NCBI RefSeq assembly: GCF_000820125.1
Contig: NZ_CDBY01000034.1
Span: 1 to 64,000, forward strand
Length of the DNA stretch: 64,000 bases
DNA from: Aeromonas simiae
Lineage (GTDB): Bacteria > Pseudomonadota > Gammaproteobacteria > Enterobacterales > Aeromonadaceae
Direction of reading: 5' to 3'
A model generated the notes under the pieces. That model made no database searches. It was given only the letters and a program-made list of their open reading frames with translations, and was not told the origin of the DNA. Both the position numbers and the translations under genes were made by a program. Each line of letters opens with the position of its first letter. Position 1 is the stretch's first letter. Positions 25,424 through 33,979 of this stretch are shown here, piece by piece.

Positions 25424-26521
25424 ATGCGTCTTTATCACGCGCTCATGCTCGGCGTCTGTTTGAGCCTTCCTCTGGTGGCGCAGGCGAGCCGCATCAAGGA
25501 CATCAGCTCGGTCGAAGGGGTGCGCAGCAACCAGTTGATCGGCTACGGCCTGGTGGTTGGTCTGCCCGGCACCGGTGAGAAGAACAACGCCTTCACCGAG
25601 CAGACTTTTCGCACCATGCTCAACAACTTCGGCATCAAGGTGCCGGATAACCTCAAGCCGAAGATCAAGGACGTGGCGCCGGTGGCGGTGCACGCCGAGC
25701 TGCCCCCCTTCTCCAAGCCGGGACAGACCATCGACATCACGGTGTCGGCCATCGGCGAGGCCAAGAGCCTGCGCGGCGGCACCTTGCTGCAAACCTTCCT
25801 CAAGGGGTTGGATGGGCGCGTCTATGCGGTGGCCCAGGGCAGTCTGGTGGTGGGGGGGCTCGGTGCCGAGGGGGCCGATGGCTCCAAGGTGGTGATCAAC
25901 ACCCCGACCGTGGGGCGCATTGCCAACGGCGCCACGGTCGAGCGCGAGGTGCCGACCGCCTTCAGCCAAGGTGACACCATCACCTTCAACCTGAATCGCC
26001 CCGATTTCACCACGGCGCGCCGTCTGGCCGATGCGGTCAACGATCTGGTGGGTCCTAACACGGCGCAGGCGCTGGATGCGACCTCGGTCAAGGTGTTTGC
26101 CCCGCGCGATCCTAGCCAGCGGGTCTCCTACCTCTCCACCTTAGAGAACCTGGAGGTAGACCCGGCAGACGAGTCGGCCAAGATCATCGTCAACTCGCGC
26201 ACCGGCACCATCGTCATCGGGCGTGAAGTGAAGCTCAAGCCGGCGGCCATCAGCCATGGCGGGCTGACGGTGACCATCGCCGAGAACCAGCAGGTCTCCC
26301 AACCCAATCCGCTGGCCGGTGGCGACACCACGGTGACCAACAACTCGACCATCAACGTGCAGCAGGAAAACGGCCGCATGTTCAAGTTTGACACTGGTGC
26401 CTCCCTCGACGATCTGGTGCGCGCGGTGAATCAGGTGGGGGTGGCTCCGGGCGATCTGATGGCCATTTTGGAGGCCCTGCAACAGGCGGGCGCCATCCAG
26501 GGTGAGCTGGTGATCCTGTAA
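25424..26521 (+). CDS. flgI: flagellar P-ring protein FlgI
   Basis: 365 residues with a signal peptide (about 1-22, ending QASRIKD). FlgI family features are [19 protein letters not shown] near the N-terminus and the C-terminal [20 protein letters not shown]. It builds the P ring in the peptidoglycan layer and needs FlgA. The start follows AAGGAGG. Confidence 0.95.
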   Translation: MRLYHALMLGVCLSLPLVAQASRIKDISSVEGVRSNQLIGYGLVVGLPGTGEKNNAFTEQTFRTMLNNFGIKVPDNLKPKIKDVAPVAVHAELPPFSKPGQTIDITVSAIGEAKSLRGGTLLQTFLKGLDGRVYAVAQGSLVVGGLGAEGADGSKVVINTPTVGRIANGATVEREVPTAFSQGDTITFNLNRPDFTTARRLADAVNDLVGPNTAQALDATSVKVFAPRDPSQRVSYLSTLENLEVDPADESAKIIVNSRTGTIVIGREVKLKPAAISHGGLTVTIAENQQVSQPNPLAGGDTTVTNNSTINVQQENGRMFKFDTGASLDDLVRAVNQVGVAPGDLMAILEALQQAGAIQGELVIL

Positions 26522-26571
26522 CCGGGCGGCAAAGGCTTGCCACCGGCGGCAAAGAAGCGAGGTAACGGAAG

Positions 26572-27654
26572 ATGGCGGACATCGACAACCAAGGGGTCAA
26601 TCTGGGGCTGGTGCAGGACGTCCAGAACTTAGACAAGCTGCGTCGCCTTGGCCAGAGCAAGCAGGGGCAGCAGCAGGCGCTGCGCGCCGCAGCCGGCCAG
26701 TTCGAGTCGATCTTCACCCAGACCCTGTTCAAGGGGATGCGGGAAGCGGGGGCGTCACTGACCCAGGACAACCCCATGAACAGCCAGTACACGCGCTTTT
26801 ACGAGGACATGCTCGATCAGCAGCGGGTCTCTGACATGGCCAGCAAGGGGGGGCTCGGCATCGCCGACATGGTGGTCAAGCAGCTCTCCGGTGACAGCAA
26901 GACCTTCCGTCACGAGGATGGGCGGGTGCTGCACATGCCCGAGCGCACCGAGCGGGTCTACAAGCCCTATGCCCAGCACCTGGCCGAGCAGAAAGCGCTG
27001 GGAGAAAAACTTGGCAAAGAACTTGCTGGACAAGAGCAAGGGGAGGGGCCGCGATTCGTGCGTGTTAGCCGGCACCGCACCATCCCCCCCATGGGCAAGC
27101 CCATGACGAGCGATACGCAAGTGGCGACCGCCCACGACAGCGGCTCGAGCGGGCGCGCGGGCAAACCGGGCTTCTCGTCACCGCAGGAGTTCGTCGAGCG
27201 GCTGATGCCGCTGGCGCGCAAGGCGGCCGACAAGCTGGGGCTCAGCCCCGCTGTGCTGGTGGCGCAAGCGGCGCTGGAGAGCGGCTGGGGCAAGCGGGTG
27301 ATCCGCAATGCCGATGGCGAGGTGACCCACAACCTGTTCGGTATCAAGGCCGATCCGCGTTGGGAGGGGCCCAAGGCGGTGGTCAGCACCCTGGAGTACG
27401 AGCAAGGGGTGGCCTCGCGCCAGAAGGCGGCGTTTCGCTCTTACGAGTCGTTTGAGGAGAGCTTCAACGACTACGTGGATTTCCTGACGTCGGGGTCGCG
27501 CTATCGCCAGGCGCTGGCGCAGACCGGCAGTCCGGATCGCTATTTCGAGGCGCTGCAACGGGCCGGTTACGCCACCGACCCGAACTACGCCCACAAGTTG
27601 AAACAGGTACTGCGCAGCGACGCGATCGCCCAGTACCAGGAGAGGGAGTCGTAA
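26572..27654 (+). CDS. flgJ: rod-cap and peptidoglycan hydrolase FlgJ
   Basis: 360 residues, a two-domain FlgJ. The N-terminal rod-cap domain (about 30-110) has QFESIFTQTLFKGMREA. The C-terminal glucosaminidase/muramidase domain (about 205-355) has LVAQAALESGWGKRVI with its catalytic glutamate and NLFGIKADPRWEG. It opens the wall so that the rod can pass. Between them lies a long charged linker (residues about 125-200). Confidence 0.94.
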   Translation: MADIDNQGVNLGLVQDVQNLDKLRRLGQSKQGQQQALRAAAGQFESIFTQTLFKGMREAGASLTQDNPMNSQYTRFYEDMLDQQRVSDMASKGGLGIADMVVKQLSGDSKTFRHEDGRVLHMPERTERVYKPYAQHLAEQKALGEKLGKELAGQEQGEGPRFVRVSRHRTIPPMGKPMTSDTQVATAHDSGSSGRAGKPGFSSPQEFVERLMPLARKAADKLGLSPAVLVAQAALESGWGKRVIRNADGEVTHNLFGIKADPRWEGPKAVVSTLEYEQGVASRQKAAFRSYESFEESFNDYVDFLTSGSRYRQALAQTGSPDRYFEALQRAGYATDPNYAHKLKQVLRSDAIAQYQERES

Positions 27655-27657
27655 TCG

Positions 27658-29652
27658 ATGGCCACAGATCTGCTCAGTATCGGCAGCTCGGGCGTGCTGG
27701 CACACCAGCGCCTGCTGCAGACCACCAGCAACAACATCACCAACGTCAACACGGCGGGGTATGTGCGGGAACGGACCGTGCTGAGCAGTCTGGTGATCGG
27801 CATGGGGGTCGATCAGGGGGTCAACGAACGGATCCTCGATCAATATGCCCAGGGTGAGGTGCGCCGCGATACCTCGGCGCTGGCTCAGGTGACGACCCGC
27901 TACAACATGCTCTATTCGACCGACAAGCTGCTGAGCGACACCAGCAACAGCGTCGGGGTCGCCATGGGCTCCTATTTCAACGCCCTGCACGGCGCCAACG
28001 AGGCGCCATCCGAGCTGACCGGACGCAACACGGCGCTGGGCGCCCTCAACAACACGGTGGATCGCTTCCACACCCTGGCCGATCAGCTTAACAGCCAGAC
28101 CCGAACCATCAACGGCAAGCTGGGCGACACGGTCAAGACGGTCAATGGCCTGCTCGGCAGCATCGATGAGCTGAACCAGGCCATATTGCGCACCCAAAAT
28201 ACGCCGGAGGAGAGCCTGACGCTGTTTGATCAGCGTGACGAGGCGATCCGCCAGCTCTCCGAGCATCTCGACATTCGCACCGTGCCGCAAACCAACGGCA
28301 GCGTGCTGGTCAATCTGGTCAACGGTCAGTCGCTGGTGCTGGCCTCAGGGGCCGCCAAGATCAATGTCATCGACGGTGATCCCGACCCCCAGCAGACCAA
28401 TCTGCAACTGGAGTTTGGCCAAAACAAACAGCGCATCGATACCCTGCCGCTTGGTGGCACCATAGGCGGGCTCTTGCAGGCGCGCAGCGATCTCGAGCCG
28501 GCCAAGCGCGAGTTGGGTCAGTTGGCGGTGACCCTGGGGGATGCGCTCAACAACCAGAACCACCTCGGCATGGATCTCGACAACCAGCTCGGTGGCGACC
28601 TGCTGACCCTGCCGGGCAGTGATGCGCTCACCTACTCGACCAATACCGGCAGCGCCACTGCCTCGGTCAACTTCATCCCGGGGCAGGGGGCCAACGTGTT
28701 GCCCTATGACTATGAGATCTCGTTTAGCAGCAGCACCAACTACGAGGTTTTCATGATTGATGCGGCGGGCAAGCGCACCTCGGTGACCACGGGGGCCACG
28801 CCGCCCGCCACGCTGACCCTCAACAACCACGGCATCGAGATTGACTTTGGCGGTACCCCGGCGGCTGGTGACAAGCTGCTGCTGCAACCGACCAAGCAGG
28901 CGGCCAGCGCCGTGACCAGTGCCATCACCCGCTCTGAAGATTTCGCCCTGGCCTCACCGATTAAGCTCGACAAGAACGCCCAGAACCTTGGCAACGGTGA
29001 GATCAGCCTGGTCGGGGTGAGCAACACCGGCGCCGGCTCTTTCCTGACGGGCAATGCGCTCGATCCCAACGCGCCGCAGATCGTCAAGATCGACGCCGGC
29101 GGCAACTACGAAGTGTATGCCCAGGACGGCACGACCCTCATCGGCGTCGCGCCCGCATCCAGCCAGGGGCAGAATCTGATGGCGGCACTCGAGAACCCGC
29201 TGGGAGGCCCCAAGGTTTACGCCACACCGGGCACCACACCGGGTTACGAATTCAGCATCAAGGGGCAGGTGAAGGCCAATGACAGCTTTACCCTGGGTTA
29301 CAACAGCAACGGTTTTTCCGATAACCGCAACGGGTTGGCGCTGGCCGAGCTGCAAAATAAGAATCTGGTGAGCAAGGGCAGCAGCACCACCAGTGACAGA
29401 ATGACCTTTAACCAGGCCTATTCGGAGCTGGTGGTGGGGGTCGGCAACAAGGTGAGCCAGAGCAAGACGGCGGTGGCGGCGGCCCAGGCCAAGCTGGATC
29501 AGAGCACCGCTTTGCACGAGAGCGTCTCTGGTGTCAATCTGGAGGAGGAGGCGGCCAATTTGATCCGTTTCCAGCAGGCCTATGCGGCCTCGGCACGGGT
29601 GGTCAGCACGGCGCAGACCATTTTTGAGTCCCTGCTTTCGGCTGTGAGGTAA
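27658..29652 (+). CDS. flgK: hook-filament junction protein FlgK (HAP1)
   Basis: 664 residues, somewhat longer than the E. coli protein (547), with the extra length in the variable middle. The N-terminal HAP motif is TTSNNITNVNTAGYVRER and the C-terminal one VNLEEEAANLIRFQQAYAAS. It joins hook to filament and is an export client of FlgN. Only three bases separate it from flgJ, so it seems to be in the flgF operon. Confidence 0.94.
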   Translation: MATDLLSIGSSGVLAHQRLLQTTSNNITNVNTAGYVRERTVLSSLVIGMGVDQGVNERILDQYAQGEVRRDTSALAQVTTRYNMLYSTDKLLSDTSNSVGVAMGSYFNALHGANEAPSELTGRNTALGALNNTVDRFHTLADQLNSQTRTINGKLGDTVKTVNGLLGSIDELNQAILRTQNTPEESLTLFDQRDEAIRQLSEHLDIRTVPQTNGSVLVNLVNGQSLVLASGAAKINVIDGDPDPQQTNLQLEFGQNKQRIDTLPLGGTIGGLLQARSDLEPAKRELGQLAVTLGDALNNQNHLGMDLDNQLGGDLLTLPGSDALTYSTNTGSATASVNFIPGQGANVLPYDYEISFSSSTNYEVFMIDAAGKRTSVTTGATPPATLTLNNHGIEIDFGGTPAAGDKLLLQPTKQAASAVTSAITRSEDFALASPIKLDKNAQNLGNGEISLVGVSNTGAGSFLTGNALDPNAPQIVKIDAGGNYEVYAQDGTTLIGVAPASSQGQNLMAALENPLGGPKVYATPGTTPGYEFSIKGQVKANDSFTLGYNSNGFSDNRNGLALAELQNKNLVSKGSSTTSDRMTFNQAYSELVVGVGNKVSQSKTAVAAAQAKLDQSTALHESVSGVNLEEEAANLIRFQQAYAASARVVSTAQTIFESLLSAVR

Positions 29653-29655
29653 ATC

Positions 29656-30864
29656 ATGCGTATCACCACCAACATGATCTATAGCCGCTCGTTGACGGCG
29701 CTCTCCGGCGCCAATGAGCGGCTGGATCGGGCCAACAACCAGCTCATCACCGGGCAGGCGTTTACCTCGGCCGGTGAGAACCCCTCCGGCATGGGTCAGA
29801 AGATGGCGCTCGATAAAGAGATTGCCCTCTATCAGCAATACAACGTCAACGGTAGCTTGCTGGAAAATGGTTTGAGCCATGAGGAGACCATCCTTTCCTC
29901 CATCCATGACGCCATGCTCAGCGCCCAGACGCTGGTGCAGAAGGCCAATGACGGGGCACTGGATGCAGCCAACCGGGCTTCCATCGCCTCCGAGCTGGAG
30001 GGGGTGCAAAAGCAGCTGTTCGATCTGATGAACAGCAAGAACTCCCAGGGCGAGTACATGTTTGGTGGTAACCAGAGCCAAATGCAGCCCTTCGTGCAGG
30101 ACGCGGCCGGTAACTACCTGTTCCAGGGCGATACCGGGGTGCGTTTCTTGCAGGTGTCGCCCAGCGTGAATTTGCAAGCCAATGACTCCGGGCTGGATCT
30201 GTTCCAGACCGTGGCCACTCGCCGCAGTGCCAGTGCAACCTCGGCCAATATCCAGGTGGGAGTGGCGGATCAGGGGCAGTTCGATACCTTCTACAAGAGC
30301 AGCTACGATCCGGCGCTGCCTAGCAACAGCTTCAGCGTCAATACGATCGCCGGTAGTCCGGATACCTATGAGGTCTACGATAGTGGCGGCACCTTGTTGC
30401 AAAGCGGGGACTATGTCGCTGGCAATGCCATCAACTTCCAGGGGTTGTCGTTGACCTTGAGCGTGCCGGCCGGTGGCGCCAGTCAAAGTTTTGCGCTGGA
30501 TACGCCGACCAATGACAACGTGCTCAACTCATTGGGCAGCTTCATCACCACCCTACGTGACCCCACCGTGACGGGCAGCAATTTTCAGGATGCGGTGGCC
30601 GATGTGAGCGTACACATTGAGAATTCGAGGGTGCGTATGGATCTTGGGATGGGCAACATAGGGGCACGCCTTAACAGCTTGGAGCTGGTGATGAGTTCCA
30701 ACTCGGGGCTCGACATCATGAACAAAGAAACTAGGGCCAATGTGTCAGAGGCGGATATGTATGAAACTATCTCGACCATCGCCAAAGAGGAGACGGTACT
30801 CTCCGCATCCCAGCTGGCTTTCAGCAAGATAGGACAGCTCTCCTTGTTTGATTACATTCGTTAA
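29656..30864 (+). CDS. flgL: hook-filament junction protein FlgL (HAP3)
   Basis: 402 residues with a flagellin-like N-terminus (MRITTNMIYSRSLTALSGAN) and the helical C-terminus (SEADMYETISTIAKEETVLS). It forms the second junction ring, onto which flagellin polymerises. It follows flgK by three bases and is closed by a strong terminator. Confidence 0.94.
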   Translation: MRITTNMIYSRSLTALSGANERLDRANNQLITGQAFTSAGENPSGMGQKMALDKEIALYQQYNVNGSLLENGLSHEETILSSIHDAMLSAQTLVQKANDGALDAANRASIASELEGVQKQLFDLMNSKNSQGEYMFGGNQSQMQPFVQDAAGNYLFQGDTGVRFLQVSPSVNLQANDSGLDLFQTVATRRSASATSANIQVGVADQGQFDTFYKSSYDPALPSNSFSVNTIAGSPDTYEVYDSGGTLLQSGDYVAGNAINFQGLSLTLSVPAGGASQSFALDTPTNDNVLNSLGSFITTLRDPTVTGSNFQDAVADVSVHIENSRVRMDLGMGNIGARLNSLELVMSSNSGLDIMNKETRANVSEADMYETISTIAKEETVLSASQLAFSKIGQLSLFDYIR

Positions 30865-30884
30865 CAGCACCTAAATATAAAAAT

Positions 30885-30907
30885 ACCGCCGAAAGGCGGT
30901 TTTTTTA
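30885..30907 (+). terminator. terminator after flgL
   Basis: ACCGCC-GAAA-GGCGGT hairpin directly followed by a run of six to seven T. Confidence 0.9.
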
Positions 30908-30985
30908 TATTTATCCTAAAGCGAAGCAGGTTACCGCCGATAACTTAATCAGACGGCGCTTTGGCAGTCATGAAAAAAAGAGTAC

Positions 30986-31012
30986 TAAAGGATAGCCAGA
31001 TCAAGCCGATAT
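30986..31012 (+). promoter_or_regulatory. sigma-28 promoter of flaA
   Basis: TAAA, 15 bases, GCCGATAT: one mismatch to the FliA consensus at exact spacing. The flaA start is 69 bases downstream. Confidence 0.8.
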
Positions 31013-31080
31013 AAAGTACGTAGCAAGATAACAAAAAATATAAATCTATTGTTTAGTTTCAAAAGCTTAGGAGAAATATC

Positions 31081-32001
31081 ATGGCAATGTTTATCAACAC
31101 CAACGTCTCTTCGTTGAACGCTCAGCGTAACCTGACTAACACGACTAAGTCGTTGGATACCTCTTATACCAGACTTGCCTCTGGTCTTCGTATCAACAGC
31201 GCAAAAGATGATGCTGCTGGTTTGCAGATCTCTAACCGTCTGACTTCCCAGATCAACGGCTTGGATCAGGGCAACCGCAATGCCAACGACGGTATCTCGG
31301 TAGCGCAGACTGCCGAAGGGGCGATGGATGAAGTGACCGGCATGCTGCAGCGCATGCGTACCCTGGCCCAGCAGTCCTCTAACGGCTCCAACAATACGGA
31401 TGACCGTACCGCATTGCAGCAGGAGTACAATCAGCTGATGACCGAGATCAACCGGATCTCCAATGACACCACTTTCGGTGGCCAGAAGTTGCTGGACGGC
31501 AAGTACAAGGGGTCATTCCAGGTGGGGGCCGATGCTGCCCAGACCATCACCTTCAAGATGACCTCGGCCTTCACCATCAGCGGGATTGCCAGTGCGACCA
31601 AAGGCAGCTCAGCGATTAAGGCTAACACCAACACCAGCACCTCTAACGAGCCCTATGTGGTGAACACGTCTACGAGTGCCGTCAAGGCTAGTACCGTGAA
31701 GAGCATCACCGCTGCCAGTACTGCCCAGCTGGCGATGGCTAACCTGGACTATATGATCAAGGTGGTGGACAGCAAGCGTGCTGAACTCGGTGCGGTGCAG
31801 AACCGCTTCGACTCCACCATTCGTAACCAGTCCAACGTGTCGGAGAATGTCAGCGCCGCTCGTTCACGGATCCGTGATGCCGACTTTGCGACCGAAACCG
31901 CTAACATGACCAAGCAGAATATTTTACAACAGGCGGCCTCGACCATCCTGGCCCAGGCCAACCAGCGCCCGCAGTCGGCACTCTCTCTGCTGCAAGGTTA
32001 A
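31081..32001 (+). CDS. flaA: polar flagellin A
   Basis: 306 residues. The N-terminal D0/D1 domain begins MAMFINTNVSSLNAQRNLTN and contains the TLR5-region RTALQQEYNQLMTEINRI. The C-terminal D0 ends ILAQANQRPQSALSLLQG. The centre is a short Ser/Thr-rich segment (STSNEPYVVNTSTSAVKAST) that in Aeromonas is the site of O-linked pseudaminic acid; the maf gene at 36085 supports this. It is nearly identical to flaB downstream and shares long identical DNA stretches with it. Confidence 0.95.
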   Translation: MAMFINTNVSSLNAQRNLTNTTKSLDTSYTRLASGLRINSAKDDAAGLQISNRLTSQINGLDQGNRNANDGISVAQTAEGAMDEVTGMLQRMRTLAQQSSNGSNNTDDRTALQQEYNQLMTEINRISNDTTFGGQKLLDGKYKGSFQVGADAAQTITFKMTSAFTISGIASATKGSSAIKANTNTSTSNEPYVVNTSTSAVKASTVKSITAASTAQLAMANLDYMIKVVDSKRAELGAVQNRFDSTIRNQSNVSENVSAARSRIRDADFATETANMTKQNILQQAASTILAQANQRPQSALSLLQG

Positions 32002-32116
32002 GCATAAAGAAGCAGGGCGGTTGTTCAGGCCGCCCTGCGAGGAAGGAACAAAGGGGTGTTCGGAGCGCACTTTGTTCAATCGGAAAGAGAAGAGAGACTC
32101 TTCTATCGCTATGACC

Positions 32117-32148
32117 AGTGTGGCTCAGATCTAATGATCTGCCACACT
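32117..32148. repeat. interrupted inverted repeat in flaA-flaB spacer
   Basis: AGTGTGGC ... AGATC-TAAT-GATCT-GCCACACT: an outer 8-bp arm and an inner 5-bp arm with a two-base bulge. It has no T-run, so it may be a protein site or an RNA structure. Confidence 0.5.
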
Positions 32149-32180
32149 CGGTTCTATCTCCTGAGCATAAAGCTCGTTTT

Positions 32181-32206
32181 GGCCGGTTATCCGGCCTCTT
32201 TTTTAT
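32181..32206 (+). terminator. terminator between flaA and flaB
   Basis: GGCCGG-TTAT-CCGGCC hairpin followed by TCTTTTTTAT. Confidence 0.8.
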
Positions 32207-32365
32207 CTGCTTTTTGACACCCATCGGTGCCACCCTTACTTATGCATATCTCGTGCCATTCTTACCACGCCTTTACTCTAGCTGTCGTGGCCCCCGGAGC
32301 ACAGGACATTGGTTGATAGTGGATTCTGGCCGGTAAAAATTGCCGGTAGAGGCAAGAATTTTCCC

Positions 32366-32392
32366 TAAAGCTTCCTCGTGGCATGCCGTTAA
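32366..32392 (+). promoter_or_regulatory. sigma-28 promoter of flaB
   Basis: TAAA, 15 bases, GCCGTTAA: one mismatch to the FliA consensus at exact spacing. It gives flaB its own transcript with a leader of about 175 bases. Confidence 0.7.
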
Positions 32393-32571
32393 CAAGAATG
32401 AGCAAATCGAGGGGTGTTCGGAAATCCAACGATTGCACTGCTGCGGGTCGCCAGTCCGTTCAAACAGGCACCCGCCGAGGAGTGCCGGAATGTTCAACTG
32501 GCACTCCCACCTGGTGGGATATCACTGCCTAGGCGTGACCCGCAGTTTCAAGTTCATCGGAGACTTCATTT

Positions 32572-33489
32572 ATGGCTATGTACATCAATACCAATACTTC
32601 ATCACTGAACGCCCAGCGCAACCTGATGAATACCAACAAATCGTTGGATACTTCTTACACTCGTCTGGCATCAGGGCTGCGCATCAATAGCGCCAAGGAC
32701 GACGCCGCCGGTCTACAGATTTCCAACCGTTTGACCTCCCAGGTCAATGGCCTGGATCAGGGCAACCGTAACGCCAACGATGGCATCTCGGTCGCCCAGA
32801 CCGCCGAAGGCTCGATGGATGAGGTTACCAGCATGCTGCAACGCATGCGTACCCTGGCTCAGCAATCTTCCAACGGTTCTAATAACAATGATGACCGTAC
32901 CGCGCTGCAACAGGAGTACGATCAGCTGATGACCGAGATCAACCGGATCTCCAACGACACCACCTTCGGTGGTCAAAAATTGCTGGACGGCAAGTACAAG
33001 GGGTCATTCCAGGTGGGTGCCGATGCGACCCAGACCATCACCTTCAAAATGACCACCGCTTTCACTATCAGCGGGATTGCCAGTGCGACCAAAGGCAGCT
33101 CAGCGATTAAGGCTAACACCAACACCAGCACCTCTAACGAGCCCTATGTGGTGAACACCTCTACGAGTGCCGTTAAGGCAAGTACCGTGAAGAGCATCAC
33201 TGCCGCAAGTACTGCTCAGCTGGCGATGGCTAACTTGGATTACATGATCAAGGCGGTGGACAGCAAGCGTGCGGAACTCGGTGCGGTGCAGAACCGTTTT
33301 GACTCCACCATTCGTAACCAGTCCAACATCTCCGAGAACCTGAGCGCTGCCCGCTCGCGGATCCGTGATGCCGACTTTGCGACCGAAACCGCTAACATGA
33401 CCAAGCAGAATATCCTGCAACAGGCGGCCTCCAGCATCCTGGCTCAGGCCAACCAACGCCCGCAGTCGGCACTCTCCCTGTTGGGTTAA
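32572..33489 (+). CDS. flaB: polar flagellin B
   Basis: 305 residues, close paralogue of FlaA. Differences are scattered in D0/D1 (for example MAMYINTNTSSL, one residue fewer at the C-terminus, ending SLLG). The central Ser/Thr-rich segment is identical. Both are likely filament subunits that are glycosylated and exported with FliS. No terminator separates it from flaG (30-base gap), so the genes from flaB to maf may be one transcription unit. Confidence 0.95.
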   Translation: MAMYINTNTSSLNAQRNLMNTNKSLDTSYTRLASGLRINSAKDDAAGLQISNRLTSQVNGLDQGNRNANDGISVAQTAEGSMDEVTSMLQRMRTLAQQSSNGSNNNDDRTALQQEYDQLMTEINRISNDTTFGGQKLLDGKYKGSFQVGADATQTITFKMTTAFTISGIASATKGSSAIKANTNTSTSNEPYVVNTSTSAVKASTVKSITAASTAQLAMANLDYMIKAVDSKRAELGAVQNRFDSTIRNQSNISENLSAARSRIRDADFATETANMTKQNILQQAASSILAQANQRPQSALSLLG

Positions 33490-33519
33490 TGGCTGTGATG
33501 TAGGTTAAGGAGCGACAAC

Positions 33520-33954
33520 ATGACCAGTGAAACAGGATTCTCGTCATCGGTCACTCCTTCTTCTCTTCAATCTAGTAGTAGCAAGAGCGGCCAGCCGGCC
33601 GCTCGATTGCTATCTGGAGCGCAGGAAGCGAAAGAAGAGCAGCAGGTAACCGGAGTCGAAGGTCAAGATCCCTCCCTGCAGGAGAGGACAAGCGCAAATG
33701 CCATGCCACGGATCGAAGAAGAGGTACAAAAGTTGCAGGAATTCAGTCAACTGCAAGGATGGACCGTCAACTTCAGCGTGGAACGTGACCTGGATAAGGT
33801 CGTCATCAAGGTGGTGGATGCGGATACACGAACGGTGATCCGTCAGATCCCCAGTGAAGAACTATTGTCCATCAGCAAGCGCCTGCAAACGCTGCGCGAA
33901 ACTGATGGCGATCGGGGTTCACGCAGCGGGTTGCTGCTGGACAACGAAATCTGA
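33520..33954 (+). CDS. flaG: FlaG family flagellar protein
   Basis: 144 residues. The first 60 are Ser/Gln-rich and disordered; the C-terminal FlaG domain has the pattern LQGWTVNFSVERDLDKVVIKV and IRQIPSEELLSISKRLQTL. FlaG proteins influence filament length in polar flagella. Position between flaB and fliD is typical of Vibrio, Aeromonas and Pseudomonas. Confidence 0.9.
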   Translation: MTSETGFSSSVTPSSLQSSSSKSGQPAARLLSGAQEAKEEQQVTGVEGQDPSLQERTSANAMPRIEEEVQKLQEFSQLQGWTVNFSVERDLDKVVIKVVDADTRTVIRQIPSEELLSISKRLQTLRETDGDRGSRSGLLLDNEI

Positions 33955-33979
33955 ACCCATTGCGAGGAGGGAAATCTTT

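Larger units (their letters stand above)
32002..32571. other. flaA-flaB intergenic region
   Basis: 570 bases without a credible gene. From left to right it holds a GCAGGGCGG/CCGCCCTGC inverted repeat (32012-32038), a long imperfect hairpin (32117-32148), a true terminator (32181-32206) and the flaB sigma-28 promoter (32366-32392). The last 180 bases are an unusually long 5' leader for flaB. Confidence 0.6.

Noticed and set aside
32499-32513. TGGCAC before flaB as a sigma-54 promoter
   Set aside because: The -12 GC is missing at the required spacing (CCTG instead of TTGC); the sigma-28 site at 32366 is a much better match.
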